From assembly GCA_020099315.1 (NCBI GenBank), contig CP083650.1:2604001-2668000 (forward strand): a stretch of 64,000 bases of DNA. Reading direction: 5' to 3'. The translations under genes were made by a program, and so were the position numbers. Source of the DNA: Citrobacter europaeus. GTDB lineage: Bacteria; Pseudomonadota; Gammaproteobacteria; Enterobacterales; Enterobacteriaceae. Of this stretch, positions 26,744-35,070 are shown piece by piece. Under the pieces are notes generated by a model. The model worked only from the letters and a program-made list of their open reading frames with translations, was not told the origin of the DNA and did not search any database. Every line of letters begins with the position of its first letter. Within the stretch, counting starts at the first letter, position 1.

Positions 26744-26805
26744 AGGCGGTCAGAATGTGTTTTCCCCATTTTTAGATAACCGCCGAAAGGCGGTTATTTG
26801 CATTT
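26731..26805 (+). terminator. Tryptophan attenuator ahead of the second TrpRS gene
   Basis: Four segments can pair alternately, as in trp-operon attenuators. Segment 1 is GCTGCC (26731-26736, overlapping the second Trp codon), segment 2 GGCGGT (26745-26750), segment 3 ATAACCGCC (26776-26784) and segment 4 GGCGGTTAT (26789-26797). Segments 3:4 form a 9-bp stem with a GAAA tetraloop followed by TTGCATTT (terminator); 2:3 pair as antiterminator; 1:2 as the protector. Ribosome stalling at the Trp codons would free segment 2 and allow readthrough. Confidence 0.8.
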
Positions 26806-26842
26806 AAAGACCCCTTTCGGTTTTATGATTAAGGAGTCTTAC

Positions 26843-27847
26843 ATGAACAACAAAACCATCATCCTCACTGGCGATCGTCCCACCGGCCCGCTGCATCTTG
26901 GCCACTATGTTGGGTCTCTGCGCCAGCGTGCTATTCTGCAACATGATTATCAGCAGTTTATATTGGTTGCTGACCTGCAAGGGCTAACCGATAACGGCAG
27001 CACGCCGCAAAAGATCCGGGACAATATTCCCGAAGTACTGGCCGATTACCTCGCCGCTGGTATAGACCCTTCACTCACTACCATTTGTCTGCAATCGGCA
27101 CTGCCCGCCCTCGCTGAGCTGACCACTCTTTATATGAACATCGTCACCGTATCTCGCGTGGAGCGTAATCCCACAGTCAAAAACGAAATTGCGCAGAAAG
27201 GTTTTGCCCGCTCGTTACCGGTTGGCTTTCTGGTTTATCCCATCAGTCAGGCAGCAGATATTACAGCTTTCAAAGCCGAAGTGGTTCCCGTCGGCGACGA
27301 TCAGTTGCCAATGATTGAACAGACCAATGAGATCGTACATAAGATGAATAGCCTGTTACCAGCCCCCGTCTTGTCGCACTGTAAAGCGTTACTGAGTGAA
27401 ACCAGCCGCCTTCCAGGGATTGACGGTAATGCCAAAATGTCTAAATCGCTCGGTAACACATTACTCTTATCCGCCAGCGAAGAGGCTATTCATCATGCGG
27501 TCAGCGCAATGTACACCGACCCTAATCATCTAAAAGTCTCCGATCCGGGGAAAATTGACGGCAATATGGTATTCACTTACCTCGACGCTTTTCATCCGGA
27601 TAAAGCGAAAGTGGCTGAGATGAAAGCGCATTATCAGCGCGGTGGACTGGGTGACCGGGCATGTAAAAACGAGCTGGAGATGTGCCTGCAAGAGCTTATC
27701 GCCCCGATGCGCGAGCGGCGGGCAACCTACATCCAGGATAAAGGCATGCTGATGGCGATGCTCAAAAAAGGAAGCGAACAGGCGCACGAAGTTACGCAGC
27801 AGACATTAAGAGAAGTGAAGCAAGGTCTGGGTTTACCGGTATTCTGA
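26843..27847 (+). CDS. trpS2: Second tryptophanyl-tRNA synthetase
   Basis: A 334-aa class I synthetase charging tRNA-Trp. The ATG at 26843 follows AAGGAGTC; an in-frame start at 26798 overlaps the attenuator and is rejected. The HIGH-type motif is PLHLGHYVG (about 16-24) and KMSKS lies at 198-202. It belongs to the auxiliary TrpRS branch (trpS2), not the housekeeping trpS of the dam cluster. Auxiliary TrpRS enzymes in other bacteria give resistance to tryptophan-analogue antibiotics such as indolmycin, an idea that may apply here. The attenuator upstream should raise expression when charged tRNA-Trp falls. Confidence 0.92.
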   Translation: MNNKTIILTGDRPTGPLHLGHYVGSLRQRAILQHDYQQFILVADLQGLTDNGSTPQKIRDNIPEVLADYLAAGIDPSLTTICLQSALPALAELTTLYMNIVTVSRVERNPTVKNEIAQKGFARSLPVGFLVYPISQAADITAFKAEVVPVGDDQLPMIEQTNEIVHKMNSLLPAPVLSHCKALLSETSRLPGIDGNAKMSKSLGNTLLLSASEEAIHHAVSAMYTDPNHLKVSDPGKIDGNMVFTYLDAFHPDKAKVAEMKAHYQRGGLGDRACKNELEMCLQELIAPMRERRATYIQDKGMLMAMLKKGSEQAHEVTQQTLREVKQGLGLPVF

Positions 27848-27877
27848 GCGCTGATAACACCCTTTTCGATAAATAAA

Positions 27878-27914
27878 GATAGCTCCCGACGAATTACTAT
27901 CGCCGGGAGTTATC
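27878..27914 (+). terminator. Hairpin after trpS2
   Basis: GATAGCTCCCG and CGGGAGTTATC pair (one G-T) around a 15-nt loop, 30 bases after the trpS2 stop. No T tract follows, so this may be a processing or Rho-associated hairpin. Confidence 0.4.
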
Positions 27915-28063
27915 AGAAGCTGACACGCAGCTTATTGGTCAAATACAGTAAAAGTTAGTTATCTTTAACCCGCTAAAATATTCTGTCATGATAAGTCTGG
28001 AGATGATGAAATATTCTGCGTTACATCCTGGCATGTCCTGAACTTGCTTAGAAATGATATTAG

Positions 28064-29362
28064 TTAAAGAATGATTTTTGCCAGAATGAAACCGACTGGT
28101 ACCGCAACCACTATAGAGATACAGCCCGGCAAAAAGAATGGATGATTAACTATCTTAGAACCATTCCATCGTTTACTTGAAAATGAACCTGTATCATCGG
28201 TTGCAATAGCAAATGCAGTTGTTGGATAAATATTAGTGAGATAAAGTGCGCTAACTGCGACAAAACTGGCCAAAATTGCATCAGCACTAATCCCAATAGA
28301 AGCAGCAATAGGCATTAATAAGGCACACGTTGCCCCCTGACTGAATAACATTGCACTGGTACAGAAAAAAACAACTGCAAGTAATCCAGGATATAAACGC
28401 AACATATCACTGGCTTGTATTTTTATCTCGTCAATGTGTGCGCCAATAAGCGTACTGCTTAACCACACAATACCTAATACCACTACTAATGATTCAGCAC
28501 CAGATTTAAATATAGGTGAATTCTTCAGCTCCTTCATATCCAACTTGCATATAAAGATAATGACCGTGGAAACAACAAACATGGTAATGATTATTAAATC
28601 GCGGGAGTTAATTTTGTGCCCAACAACTGACTTAAACATCAACATACAAACCACAAATAAAACACCCATCAGGAATATCACTACCGATGATTTAGCGCTG
28701 GCGGGAGTCTCATAGCTGACATGTTTATTTATAACGACTTTATTTTCCTGCATAACTTTCCTACAAACGGGATCATCAGCCAGTTTTTCGCCCTGTTTAC
28801 TGGCGATGAAAGCTGCAACCAACACAGCAAAAAAAGCGGTGGGGAAAACAATCAACATAGCATCAGCAAAACTGACTCCCATTACCTCTACTGTACCATA
28901 CATAATTGCCGTGGCGGCAGAGATTGGTGAGGCTGTAATCCCTAACTGTGAGGCTACAACAGCAGAGCTTAATGGCTGACTGGGTCTGATGCCGTTATCT
29001 TTTGCAACTTCCTGAATCACATTCATGACAGACATGGCGGTATAACCTGTCCCGGAAAGTACTGTCAGGATAAAGGTCACAGTTGGCGCAAGAATATTAA
29101 GATAACCTGGATTATTGCGTAATAACTTCTCTGTCACAGTTACTAAATAATCCATTCCGCCAGCCTGTTGCATTGCAGAGAGCGCTACAATAGTAGACAG
29201 AATAATGAGCATAACGTCGACAGGCGGGCTCCCAACCGGAACATCAAAAATAAAAACTGCAATTGCTAATCCAACCCCACCAGCGAACCCTACGCCAATC
29301 CCTCCCCAACGGGCGGCAAGCATGATAGTCCCTAGCAATAAAGCGATATGTAAAATCACCAT
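28064..29362 (-). CDS. Dcu-family C4-dicarboxylate/aspartate transporter
   Basis: A 432-aa inner-membrane carrier of the DcuA/DcuB family with about eleven helices. The ATG at 29360-29362 has AGG 8 bases upstream and gives MVILHIALLLGTIMLAARWGGIG, like DcuA/B; the GTG at 29392 has no ribosome site. Signatures are GIGVGFAGGVGLAI, PPVDVMLIILSTIVALSAMQQAGGMDYLV and SQLGITASPISAAT. The family exchanges aspartate or fumarate for succinate under anaerobic conditions. The aspartase-like gene upstream in the same direction (107 bases apart) makes aspartate or fumarate the probable substrate. AT content is higher than the core genes. Confidence 0.88.
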   Translation of the reverse strand: MVILHIALLLGTIMLAARWGGIGVGFAGGVGLAIAVFIFDVPVGSPPVDVMLIILSTIVALSAMQQAGGMDYLVTVTEKLLRNNPGYLNILAPTVTFILTVLSGTGYTAMSVMNVIQEVAKDNGIRPSQPLSSAVVASQLGITASPISAATAIMYGTVEVMGVSFADAMLIVFPTAFFAVLVAAFIASKQGEKLADDPVCRKVMQENKVVINKHVSYETPASAKSSVVIFLMGVLFVVCMLMFKSVVGHKINSRDLIIITMFVVSTVIIFICKLDMKELKNSPIFKSGAESLVVVLGIVWLSSTLIGAHIDEIKIQASDMLRLYPGLLAVVFFCTSAMLFSQGATCALLMPIAASIGISADAILASFVAVSALYLTNIYPTTAFAIATDDTGSFSSKRWNGSKIVNHPFFLPGCISIVVAVPVGFILAKIIL

Positions 29363-29469
29363 ATATTTGACCTGTTTAAAATTATAATTCACGCAAAAGG
29401 GATGTAAAGGTAATGAATATAATTATTCATTACCTTAAGTTAAAGTGAGTTGTTTATAACTTCGGTTGA

Positions 29470-30900
29470 TTACGAAATATTCATTTCCTTTTTATACCGT
29501 TTAATTACTGCTGTACTTTTTTGTGGGTCAGTCATATTCATTGGGTCAAGCAAATAATCTGCCTGTTCTGGCGTCAGCAGCTTTTCTGCTAACACGACCT
29601 GTTTTACACTGGTCTGCTGCTGATACGCAGCCTTAGCAATTCTGGACCCAACCTGATAGCCAAACAGTGTTGCGATGATGGTCGAAAGCGCCGTACTTTC
29701 CTCTGCATAACGCGTGCTCACTTCTTCGTTGATCGCTATATCCTTCAGGCAGTTATCAATAAATAAGGGTATACCTTTACTCAATAACGAGCAGGACTCA
29801 AAGAGAGCTTTCAACAATACCGGTTCCCACACGTTCAGATCCAGTTCCCCCCCCTCAACAGCCATCGTCACCGTCAGGTCATTGCCAATTACCTGATACG
29901 CAATTTGATTTATCAATTCAGGCATCACTGGATTAATTTTTCCCGGCATAATTGACGAGCCGGGTTGAACAGCAGGAACAATAATTTCATTAAAACCGGC
30001 TCTTGGTCCTGAACCCTGAATACGAAAATCAGTAGCCATTTTTGAGAGAAATGCAGCTATTTTTTTTAGCTGCGAGGAAAATTCAATATAGAAATCACCA
30101 TGTTGGAGACCATCGAAGAAATCTGATTCTGGGGCATATTTATCTCCAGTAATACTTTCCAGCCACTGATAAACTGCCGGAAGATATCCTTCGTGAGTGG
30201 ATAATCCTGTACCTATTGCTGTTGCTCCCAACGGTAAAAATAATGCTTCTTCGCTTACTTCCACCATTTTCGCTTTAAGTTTACTGACCTGCGTGCGATA
30301 AGCGCCAAATTGCTGGCCAAACGTCATCGGCACTGCATCTTGTAAGCAGGTTCTCCCCAACTTTACCTTGTCAGCGAACAAGCAACTTTTTTCTGACAAC
30401 ACGTCTTCAAGTCTTTCTAATTGAACTAACAGTTGATTTATATTCATACGGCTGGTCATTTTCATCGCCGCTGGAATGACGTCATTGGTCGACTGTCCCA
30501 TATTAACGTGGGTATTCGGGTGAATCTCATCATATCCACGTTTGCCAGTGATAATCTCATTGGCACGGTTTGCGACCACTTCATTCATATTCATGTTAGT
30601 TGAAGTGCCACCTCCCCCCTGGAATATATCAATAGGGAAATGGGCATCATAATCTCCGGCCATTACCTCCTCTGACGCTTTAACGATGGCTGATGCCTTC
30701 TGTTGATCCAGAGCACCAATTTGTCTGTTAGCCTGTGCTGCTGCCTGCTTGATTACGGCGATAGACCATAAAAAGTGTGGGATTTCTCCTGCGGTTTTTC
30801 CTGACACTGAGAAATTCAGCACCGCACGTTGTGTTTGAATACCGTAGTAAGCCTCGTCTGGCACCATTAAAGTTCCTAATAGATCCTTCTCTTCACGCAT
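29470..30900 (-). CDS. Aspartate ammonia-lyase (aspartase) paralogue
   Basis: A 476-aa member of the fumarase/aspartase superfamily, predicted to convert aspartate to fumarate and ammonia. Visible are the substrate loop DIFQGGGGTSTNMNMNEV, the helix HPNTHVNMGQSTNDVIP, and the signature GSSIMPGKINPVMPE with the catalytic Ser loop. The length equals AspA (478), but the sequence is clearly diverged from E. coli AspA as recalled, so it is a paralogue. A class II fumarase is less likely because of the N-terminal EEKDLLGTLMVPDEAYYGIQT pattern. It forms a unit with the Dcu transporter and a divergent LysR gene. Confidence 0.88.
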   Translation of the reverse strand: MREEKDLLGTLMVPDEAYYGIQTQRAVLNFSVSGKTAGEIPHFLWSIAVIKQAAAQANRQIGALDQQKASAIVKASEEVMAGDYDAHFPIDIFQGGGGTSTNMNMNEVVANRANEIITGKRGYDEIHPNTHVNMGQSTNDVIPAAMKMTSRMNINQLLVQLERLEDVLSEKSCLFADKVKLGRTCLQDAVPMTFGQQFGAYRTQVSKLKAKMVEVSEEALFLPLGATAIGTGLSTHEGYLPAVYQWLESITGDKYAPESDFFDGLQHGDFYIEFSSQLKKIAAFLSKMATDFRIQGSGPRAGFNEIIVPAVQPGSSIMPGKINPVMPELINQIAYQVIGNDLTVTMAVEGGELDLNVWEPVLLKALFESCSLLSKGIPLFIDNCLKDIAINEEVSTRYAEESTALSTIIATLFGYQVGSRIAKAAYQQQTSVKQVVLAEKLLTPEQADYLLDPMNMTDPQKSTAVIKRYKKEMNIS

Positions 30901-31037
30901 TTTTCTATCTCTTGTGTATTAAGGTTGCCAATACATTAAATTACCGATATGACAGATAGTTTGAAGTAGCTCAAAGAAAAAATACCATTTAAAAGTTAGA
31001 TAGATACTATTAAAAACAGTAATAATCCGGGGTGTAA

Positions 31038-31979
31038 ATGAAGGATATCAACTTCGACTTTAAGCAATTACAGGCATTTCTGGCCGTGATAGATACAGGC
31101 TCATTTACAGCTGCAGCCAAGAAACTTAGCGTAACCCAGTCATCAATTTCACAGCAGGTTGCGAACCTGGAACTCGCCTTAAATACTGCTCTGGTTAACC
31201 GTTCTCAACGCCCAATCCAGATGACAATAGCCGGGCAGGCTCTCTACCCACTTGGGAAAAAAATTATTGATAACGGTGTCCACCTTCAAGAACATATCAA
31301 TGCTATAAGCGATGGACATATCTCACATCTGAAAATTGGTTTTGTGGATTCAATTAGTAAAACTGTTGGTTTGGATATCCTTAAGTTCCTGCAACCACAG
31401 GTGAAGCATATTTTACAGGTAACTGGCACAGCATCAGGATTGCTCCTGGCGCTGAATAAGGGGGATATTAATCTGGCTGTAACGATGTTGCATACGGAAA
31501 TGCCGCCCAATGTTAAAATGTACCCATTGATTGAGGAGGAATTCCTCTGTATTTGCCCAAAAGGATGGCCGGAAACAGAATTGGAAGAATTATGTAAGCA
31601 ACGGAATTACATTGCTTATACCAAAAATACGCCAACAGGGATCCAGACACTCAACTGGCTGAAATGGCAGAATTTCTCCCCTTCAATTCAGTTTGAAATT
31701 GATAATGCTGATGAGATTTTAAAGCTAATTGCCTGCGGGTACGGATGGACGTTGACTACGCCGTTATTTATTACCACCTTTCCAGCTTTCTCTGACTCAC
31801 TGAAGATCATTCAGATCAATAAACCCAAAGAGCGTCGCAAAATTGTTTTGTTGTGCAAGAATGATGAGCTTTCAGGATTTTATAAGAACCTGGCATCTGA
31901 GATTCGTTCAATACTGGAATTGAAACTGGAGCAGCAGTTTTACAATCACCTGAACCTGGGTGCTAATTCACTATCATAA
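31038..31979 (+). CDS. LysR-type regulator, likely of the aspartase-Dcu unit
   Basis: A 313-aa LysR protein with GGGGTG before the ATG. Residues 7-66 form the helix-turn-helix (LQAFLAVIDTGSFTAAAKKLSVTQSSISQQVANLE); the rest is the effector domain. It is divergent from the aspartase gene across 137 bases (30901-31037), the usual arrangement for a LysR activator of the neighbouring operon. The effector is probably aspartate or a C4-dicarboxylate, by inference from the neighbours. Confidence 0.85.
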   Translation: MKDINFDFKQLQAFLAVIDTGSFTAAAKKLSVTQSSISQQVANLELALNTALVNRSQRPIQMTIAGQALYPLGKKIIDNGVHLQEHINAISDGHISHLKIGFVDSISKTVGLDILKFLQPQVKHILQVTGTASGLLLALNKGDINLAVTMLHTEMPPNVKMYPLIEEEFLCICPKGWPETELEELCKQRNYIAYTKNTPTGIQTLNWLKWQNFSPSIQFEIDNADEILKLIACGYGWTLTTPLFITTFPAFSDSLKIIQINKPKERRKIVLLCKNDELSGFYKNLASEIRSILELKLEQQFYNHLNLGANSLS

Positions 31980-32324
31980 ATGGGTATACGTACCTGCTTG
32001 TTACCCAACCAGTAGGTATTGGCTCTGTCATGCGCCCGGTATAAGCAACAATCGCTTTCAGATGTGATCAGGATAACTATAAATACTATTCTTCAGATGA
32101 AGAATATCTGAGGGCGGTCTGAATTCTCTGAAACAACATATGAGAGAAGTTGCTTTATGGTGTGGTTCTGACTGTAGCCTATTTTTCAGTTTCGTTCATG
32201 TAGAGGCCATTCGCTGAAAGCATGCACCGGGCTGAAGTGAACTAAACGGAAGGCTTTTAATGGAAAAAAACGGCGAATTCAGACCCTGGAAAGAGAGTTA
32301 ACATCAATCAACGAGGAATACGTA
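31980..32324 (+). other. Gene-free gap before hchA
   Basis: About 345 bases without a supported gene. A short inverted repeat (TATTCTTCAGATGAAGAATA, near 32090) is the only structure seen. The final part carries the hchA promoter and the GAGGAA ribosome site. Confidence 0.4.
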
Positions 32325-33176
32325 ATGACAGATGATAAAAGTAAACACCCGAAAGTGGATCATGCTGAAGAAAACGCATTTTTCCCTTCTGACTATTCTC
32401 TGAGTCAGTTTACCAGCCCAGTATCTGACCTTAGTGACTACAACTATCCCAAACAGTACATGGGAGAGAAAAAGGTGCTGGTCATCGCTGCGGATGAGCG
32501 TTACCTGATGACTGATAGCGGGGCTCTGTTCTCAACGGGAAACCATCCTGTTGAAACGCTGATTCCAATGTATCACCTGCATGCCGCCGGTTTTGATTTT
32601 GACATTGCGACAATATCAGGTTACATGACCAAGTTCGAATACTGGGCCATGCCGCATAAGGATGAAAAAATTATGCCATTTTTCAGCGGGTATAGGGCTA
32701 AGTTTCAAAATCCTGAAAAATTGTCCAATATATTGAGTAGCCTGAACGAGCAAAGTGAATATGCTGCCGTGTTTATTCCTGGTGGCCACGGCGCACTGAT
32801 TGGACTGCCAGAAAGCAGCGAAGTAGCCGATACCCTTCGCTGGTTCATGAACAATGATCGCTTCGTCATATCCCTTTGCCATGGCCCTGCAGCATTCCTT
32901 TCGCTACGTAATGGCGATAACCCTCTTAAAGGATATTCTATTTGTGCTTTCCCTGATTCAGCTGATAAGCAGACGCCTGCTATAGGTTATATGCCTGGTC
33001 ACCTCACATGGTATTTTGGCGAAGCGCTTAAGCAAATGGGGATGAACATTGTTAATGAGGACATTAAAGGAAGTGTTTACAAGGATCGTAAGGTGCTCAC
33101 TGGGGACAGTCCTTTTGCGGCTAATGCACTTGGTCAACTGGCAGCTAAAGAACTCCTTTCAGTTTATGCCTCCTAA
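32325..33176 (+). CDS. hchA: Hsp31 glyoxalase III / protein deglycase
   Basis: A 283-aa DJ-1/PfpI-superfamily protein with the same length as E. coli HchA, which converts methylglyoxal to lactate and repairs glycated proteins or nucleotides as a heat-induced chaperone. The catalytic Cys185-His186 (SLCHGPA), Glu77 (HPVETLIP) and Asp214 (FPDSAD) are present. Of the metal-site residues known in E. coli (His86, Glu91, His123), His86 is kept, but position 91 is Asp and position 123 is Tyr. GAGGAA precedes the ATG. It stands alone between the LysR gene and the fec genes. Confidence 0.93.
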   Translation: MTDDKSKHPKVDHAEENAFFPSDYSLSQFTSPVSDLSDYNYPKQYMGEKKVLVIAADERYLMTDSGALFSTGNHPVETLIPMYHLHAAGFDFDIATISGYMTKFEYWAMPHKDEKIMPFFSGYRAKFQNPEKLSNILSSLNEQSEYAAVFIPGGHGALIGLPESSEVADTLRWFMNNDRFVISLCHGPAAFLSLRNGDNPLKGYSICAFPDSADKQTPAIGYMPGHLTWYFGEALKQMGMNIVNEDIKGSVYKDRKVLTGDSPFAANALGQLAAKELLSVYAS

Positions 33177-33512
33177 TCATTGTTAGCTTAAGTGCATAAT
33201 ACAGGAATCGGCTTATTTTTCTTATAGTAAGGCGTAATTGATCTGGCAGAGACAGTCACATTGATATATGTACCTGTCAGATCATATTTATGGTGTTTTG
33301 GGCTTGTGGAAGATTTAGTGATCCTGCTTTCTGGTCGTCAGGTCAGGACGAAATAGCAGTCTCCGCTCATGTTAAGGTGTCTCTGAAACTATTTTTCTTA
33401 AAAAACAACATATTAAAACCCCCAGCGGTATACAATTTATATTTCTAATTGTAATGATAACCATTCTCATATTAATATGACCGAGTGATAATTAACTTTT
33501 GATGCACTCCGC
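33177..33512 (+). promoter_or_regulatory. Intergenic region with the fecI promoter
   Basis: About 335 bases without a gene. The right end holds the Fur box (33450-33468) and the fecIR promoter region; the left end shows nothing recognisable. Confidence 0.5.
33450..33468 (+). promoter_or_regulatory. Fur box upstream of fecI
   Basis: TGTAATGATAACCATTCTC matches the 19-bp Fur consensus at 15 positions, 45 bases before the fecI start, as expected for iron-repressed fecIR. Confidence 0.8.
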
Positions 33513-34034
33513 ATGTCTGACCACGCCACTACCACTGCTTCATTTACGCTCGAGTCGCTTTATGGCGCACATCACGGCTGGCTGAAAAGCTGGCTGACGC
33601 GCAAACTCCAGTCCGCCTTTGATGCAGATGACATTGCCCAGGACACTTTTCTACGGGTAATGGGCAGCGACACGCTCTCGGCAATCCGCGATCCTCGCTC
33701 CTTCCTGTGCACTATCGCCAAACGAGTGATGGTCGACCTGTTTCGCCGACACGCGCTGGAGAAAGCCTATCTGGAGATGCTGGCGCTTATGCCTGAGGGG
33801 CTGGCACCTTCGCCCGAGGTACGGGAAAGCCAGCTCGAAGCCCTGCAACTCATCGACAGCATGCTTGACGGACTGAATGGCAAAACACGCGAAGCGTTTC
33901 TGCTTTCGCAACTGGATGGTCTGACATACAGCGAGATCGCGCTGAAGCTGGGTATTTCCGTCAGCTCGGTGAAAAAGTATATGGCAAAGGCTATCGAACA
34001 TTGTTTGCTGTTTCGTCTGGAGCACGGCCTGTGA
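33513..34034 (+). CDS. fecI: ECF sigma factor FecI
   Basis: A 173-aa extracytoplasmic-function sigma factor for ferric citrate uptake genes, matching E. coli FecI through its length. Region 2 (about 15-80, DADDIAQDTFLRVM) and region 4 (about 115-165, LDGLTYSEIALKLGISVSSVKKYMAKAIEHC) are intact. It is activated by FecR when ferric citrate occupies FecA and then transcribes fecABCDE. It overlaps fecR by four bases (GTGA). Confidence 0.97.
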   Translation: MSDHATTTASFTLESLYGAHHGWLKSWLTRKLQSAFDADDIAQDTFLRVMGSDTLSAIRDPRSFLCTIAKRVMVDLFRRHALEKAYLEMLALMPEGLAPSPEVRESQLEALQLIDSMLDGLNGKTREAFLLSQLDGLTYSEIALKLGISVSSVKKYMAKAIEHCLLFRLEHGL

Positions 34035-34984
34035 ACGCTTCTATTACCGATTCTCGCCGCCAGGCATTGCGATCGGCATCACACTGGTATGCCGTATTGA
34101 GCGGCGAGCGCGTCAGCCCACAGCAGGAAGCGCGCTGGCAACAATGGTATGAAGAGGACAAAGATCATCAGTGGGCATGGCAACAGGTTGAAAACCTGCG
34201 CAGCCAACTCAGCCACGTACCGGGCGATGTCGCCAGCCGGGCATTGCACGATACGCGCCTTACCCGTCGCCACGTCATGAAAGGGTTACTGTTGCTGCTG
34301 GGCGTGGGCGGCGGCTGGCAGCTCTGGCAATCTGAAGCCGGTGAAGGGCTGCGCGCCGACTACCGCACCGCCAAAGGCGCGGTCAGCCATCAGCGGCTGG
34401 ACGATGGCTCGCTGCTGACGCTCAACACGCAAAGCGCCGCAGATGTTCGTTTTGATACGCGACAGCGCGCTGTTCACCTCTGGTACGGTGAAATTGCCAT
34501 TACCACGGCAAAAGACGCCCAGCGTCGGCCTTTCCGGGTGATGACCCGCCAGGGTCAGCTCACCGCCTTAGGCACGAAATTTACCGTCTTCCAGCAGGAC
34601 AACGCCACGCGCGTCACCGTTCAACAGCACGCTGTTGAAGTCATATTGGCAAACCGTCCGCAGGAAAAACGCATCGTCAACGCTGGTGAGAGTCTGCTGT
34701 TTAGCGCGTCTGAGTTTGGTGCGATAGCTTCAGCGGATGATGACAACGCCGCCTGGACCCAGGGCGTTCTGAGCTTCAGTGATAAACCGCTGGGTGAAGT
34801 GATTGCCGCGCTCGGCCGTTATCGCAACGGCGTGCTGCGTTGCGATCCGGCTTTGGCCGGACTGCGCCTGAGTGGAACTTTCCCGTTGAAAAATACTGAT
34901 GCGATCCTGGATGTGATTGCCCAGACCCTTCCAGTGAAAATTCAGTCAGTTACACGATACTGGGTAAATATTTCCGCATTGTAA
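34031..34984 (+). CDS. fecR: FecR anti-sigma/signal transducer
   Basis: A 317-aa inner-membrane protein that carries the FecA occupancy signal across the membrane to FecI. The GTG at 34031 overlaps the fecI stop and gives the same 317 aa as E. coli; the ATG-less extension at 34001 is rejected. Residues 1-85 are cytoplasmic, with the conserved Trp residues of the FecI-binding helix (SASHWYAVLSG, RWQQWY, DHQWAWQQV). The TM segment is VMKGLLLLLGVGGGW (about 87-100) and the rest is periplasmic and binds the FecA N-terminal domain. Confidence 0.96.
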   Translation: MNASITDSRRQALRSASHWYAVLSGERVSPQQEARWQQWYEEDKDHQWAWQQVENLRSQLSHVPGDVASRALHDTRLTRRHVMKGLLLLLGVGGGWQLWQSEAGEGLRADYRTAKGAVSHQRLDDGSLLTLNTQSAADVRFDTRQRAVHLWYGEIAITTAKDAQRRPFRVMTRQGQLTALGTKFTVFQQDNATRVTVQQHAVEVILANRPQEKRIVNAGESLLFSASEFGAIASADDDNAAWTQGVLSFSDKPLGEVIAALGRYRNGVLRCDPALAGLRLSGTFPLKNTDAILDVIAQTLPVKIQSVTRYWVNISAL

Positions 34985-35040
34985 GAAAAATAATTCTCAT
35001 TTCGATTGTCCTTTTTCCCCTTCTCGTTCGACTCATAGCT
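34985..35040 (+). promoter_or_regulatory. FecI-dependent fecA promoter
   Basis: The 86-base fecR-fecA gap keeps the sequence order of the E. coli fecA promoter as recalled: AAAAATAATTCTCATTTCG, then GATTGTCCTTTTTCCCCTTC, then GTTCGACTC. A Fur-like stretch overlaps the left part. Exact -35/-10 boxes were not assigned. Confidence 0.6.
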
Positions 35041-35070
35041 GAACACAACAAAAATGATGATGGAGAAGGT

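Noticed and set aside
33450..33468. Possible ModE or Zur site before fecI
   Set aside because: The sequence fits Fur at 15 of 19 positions, which matches known fec control.
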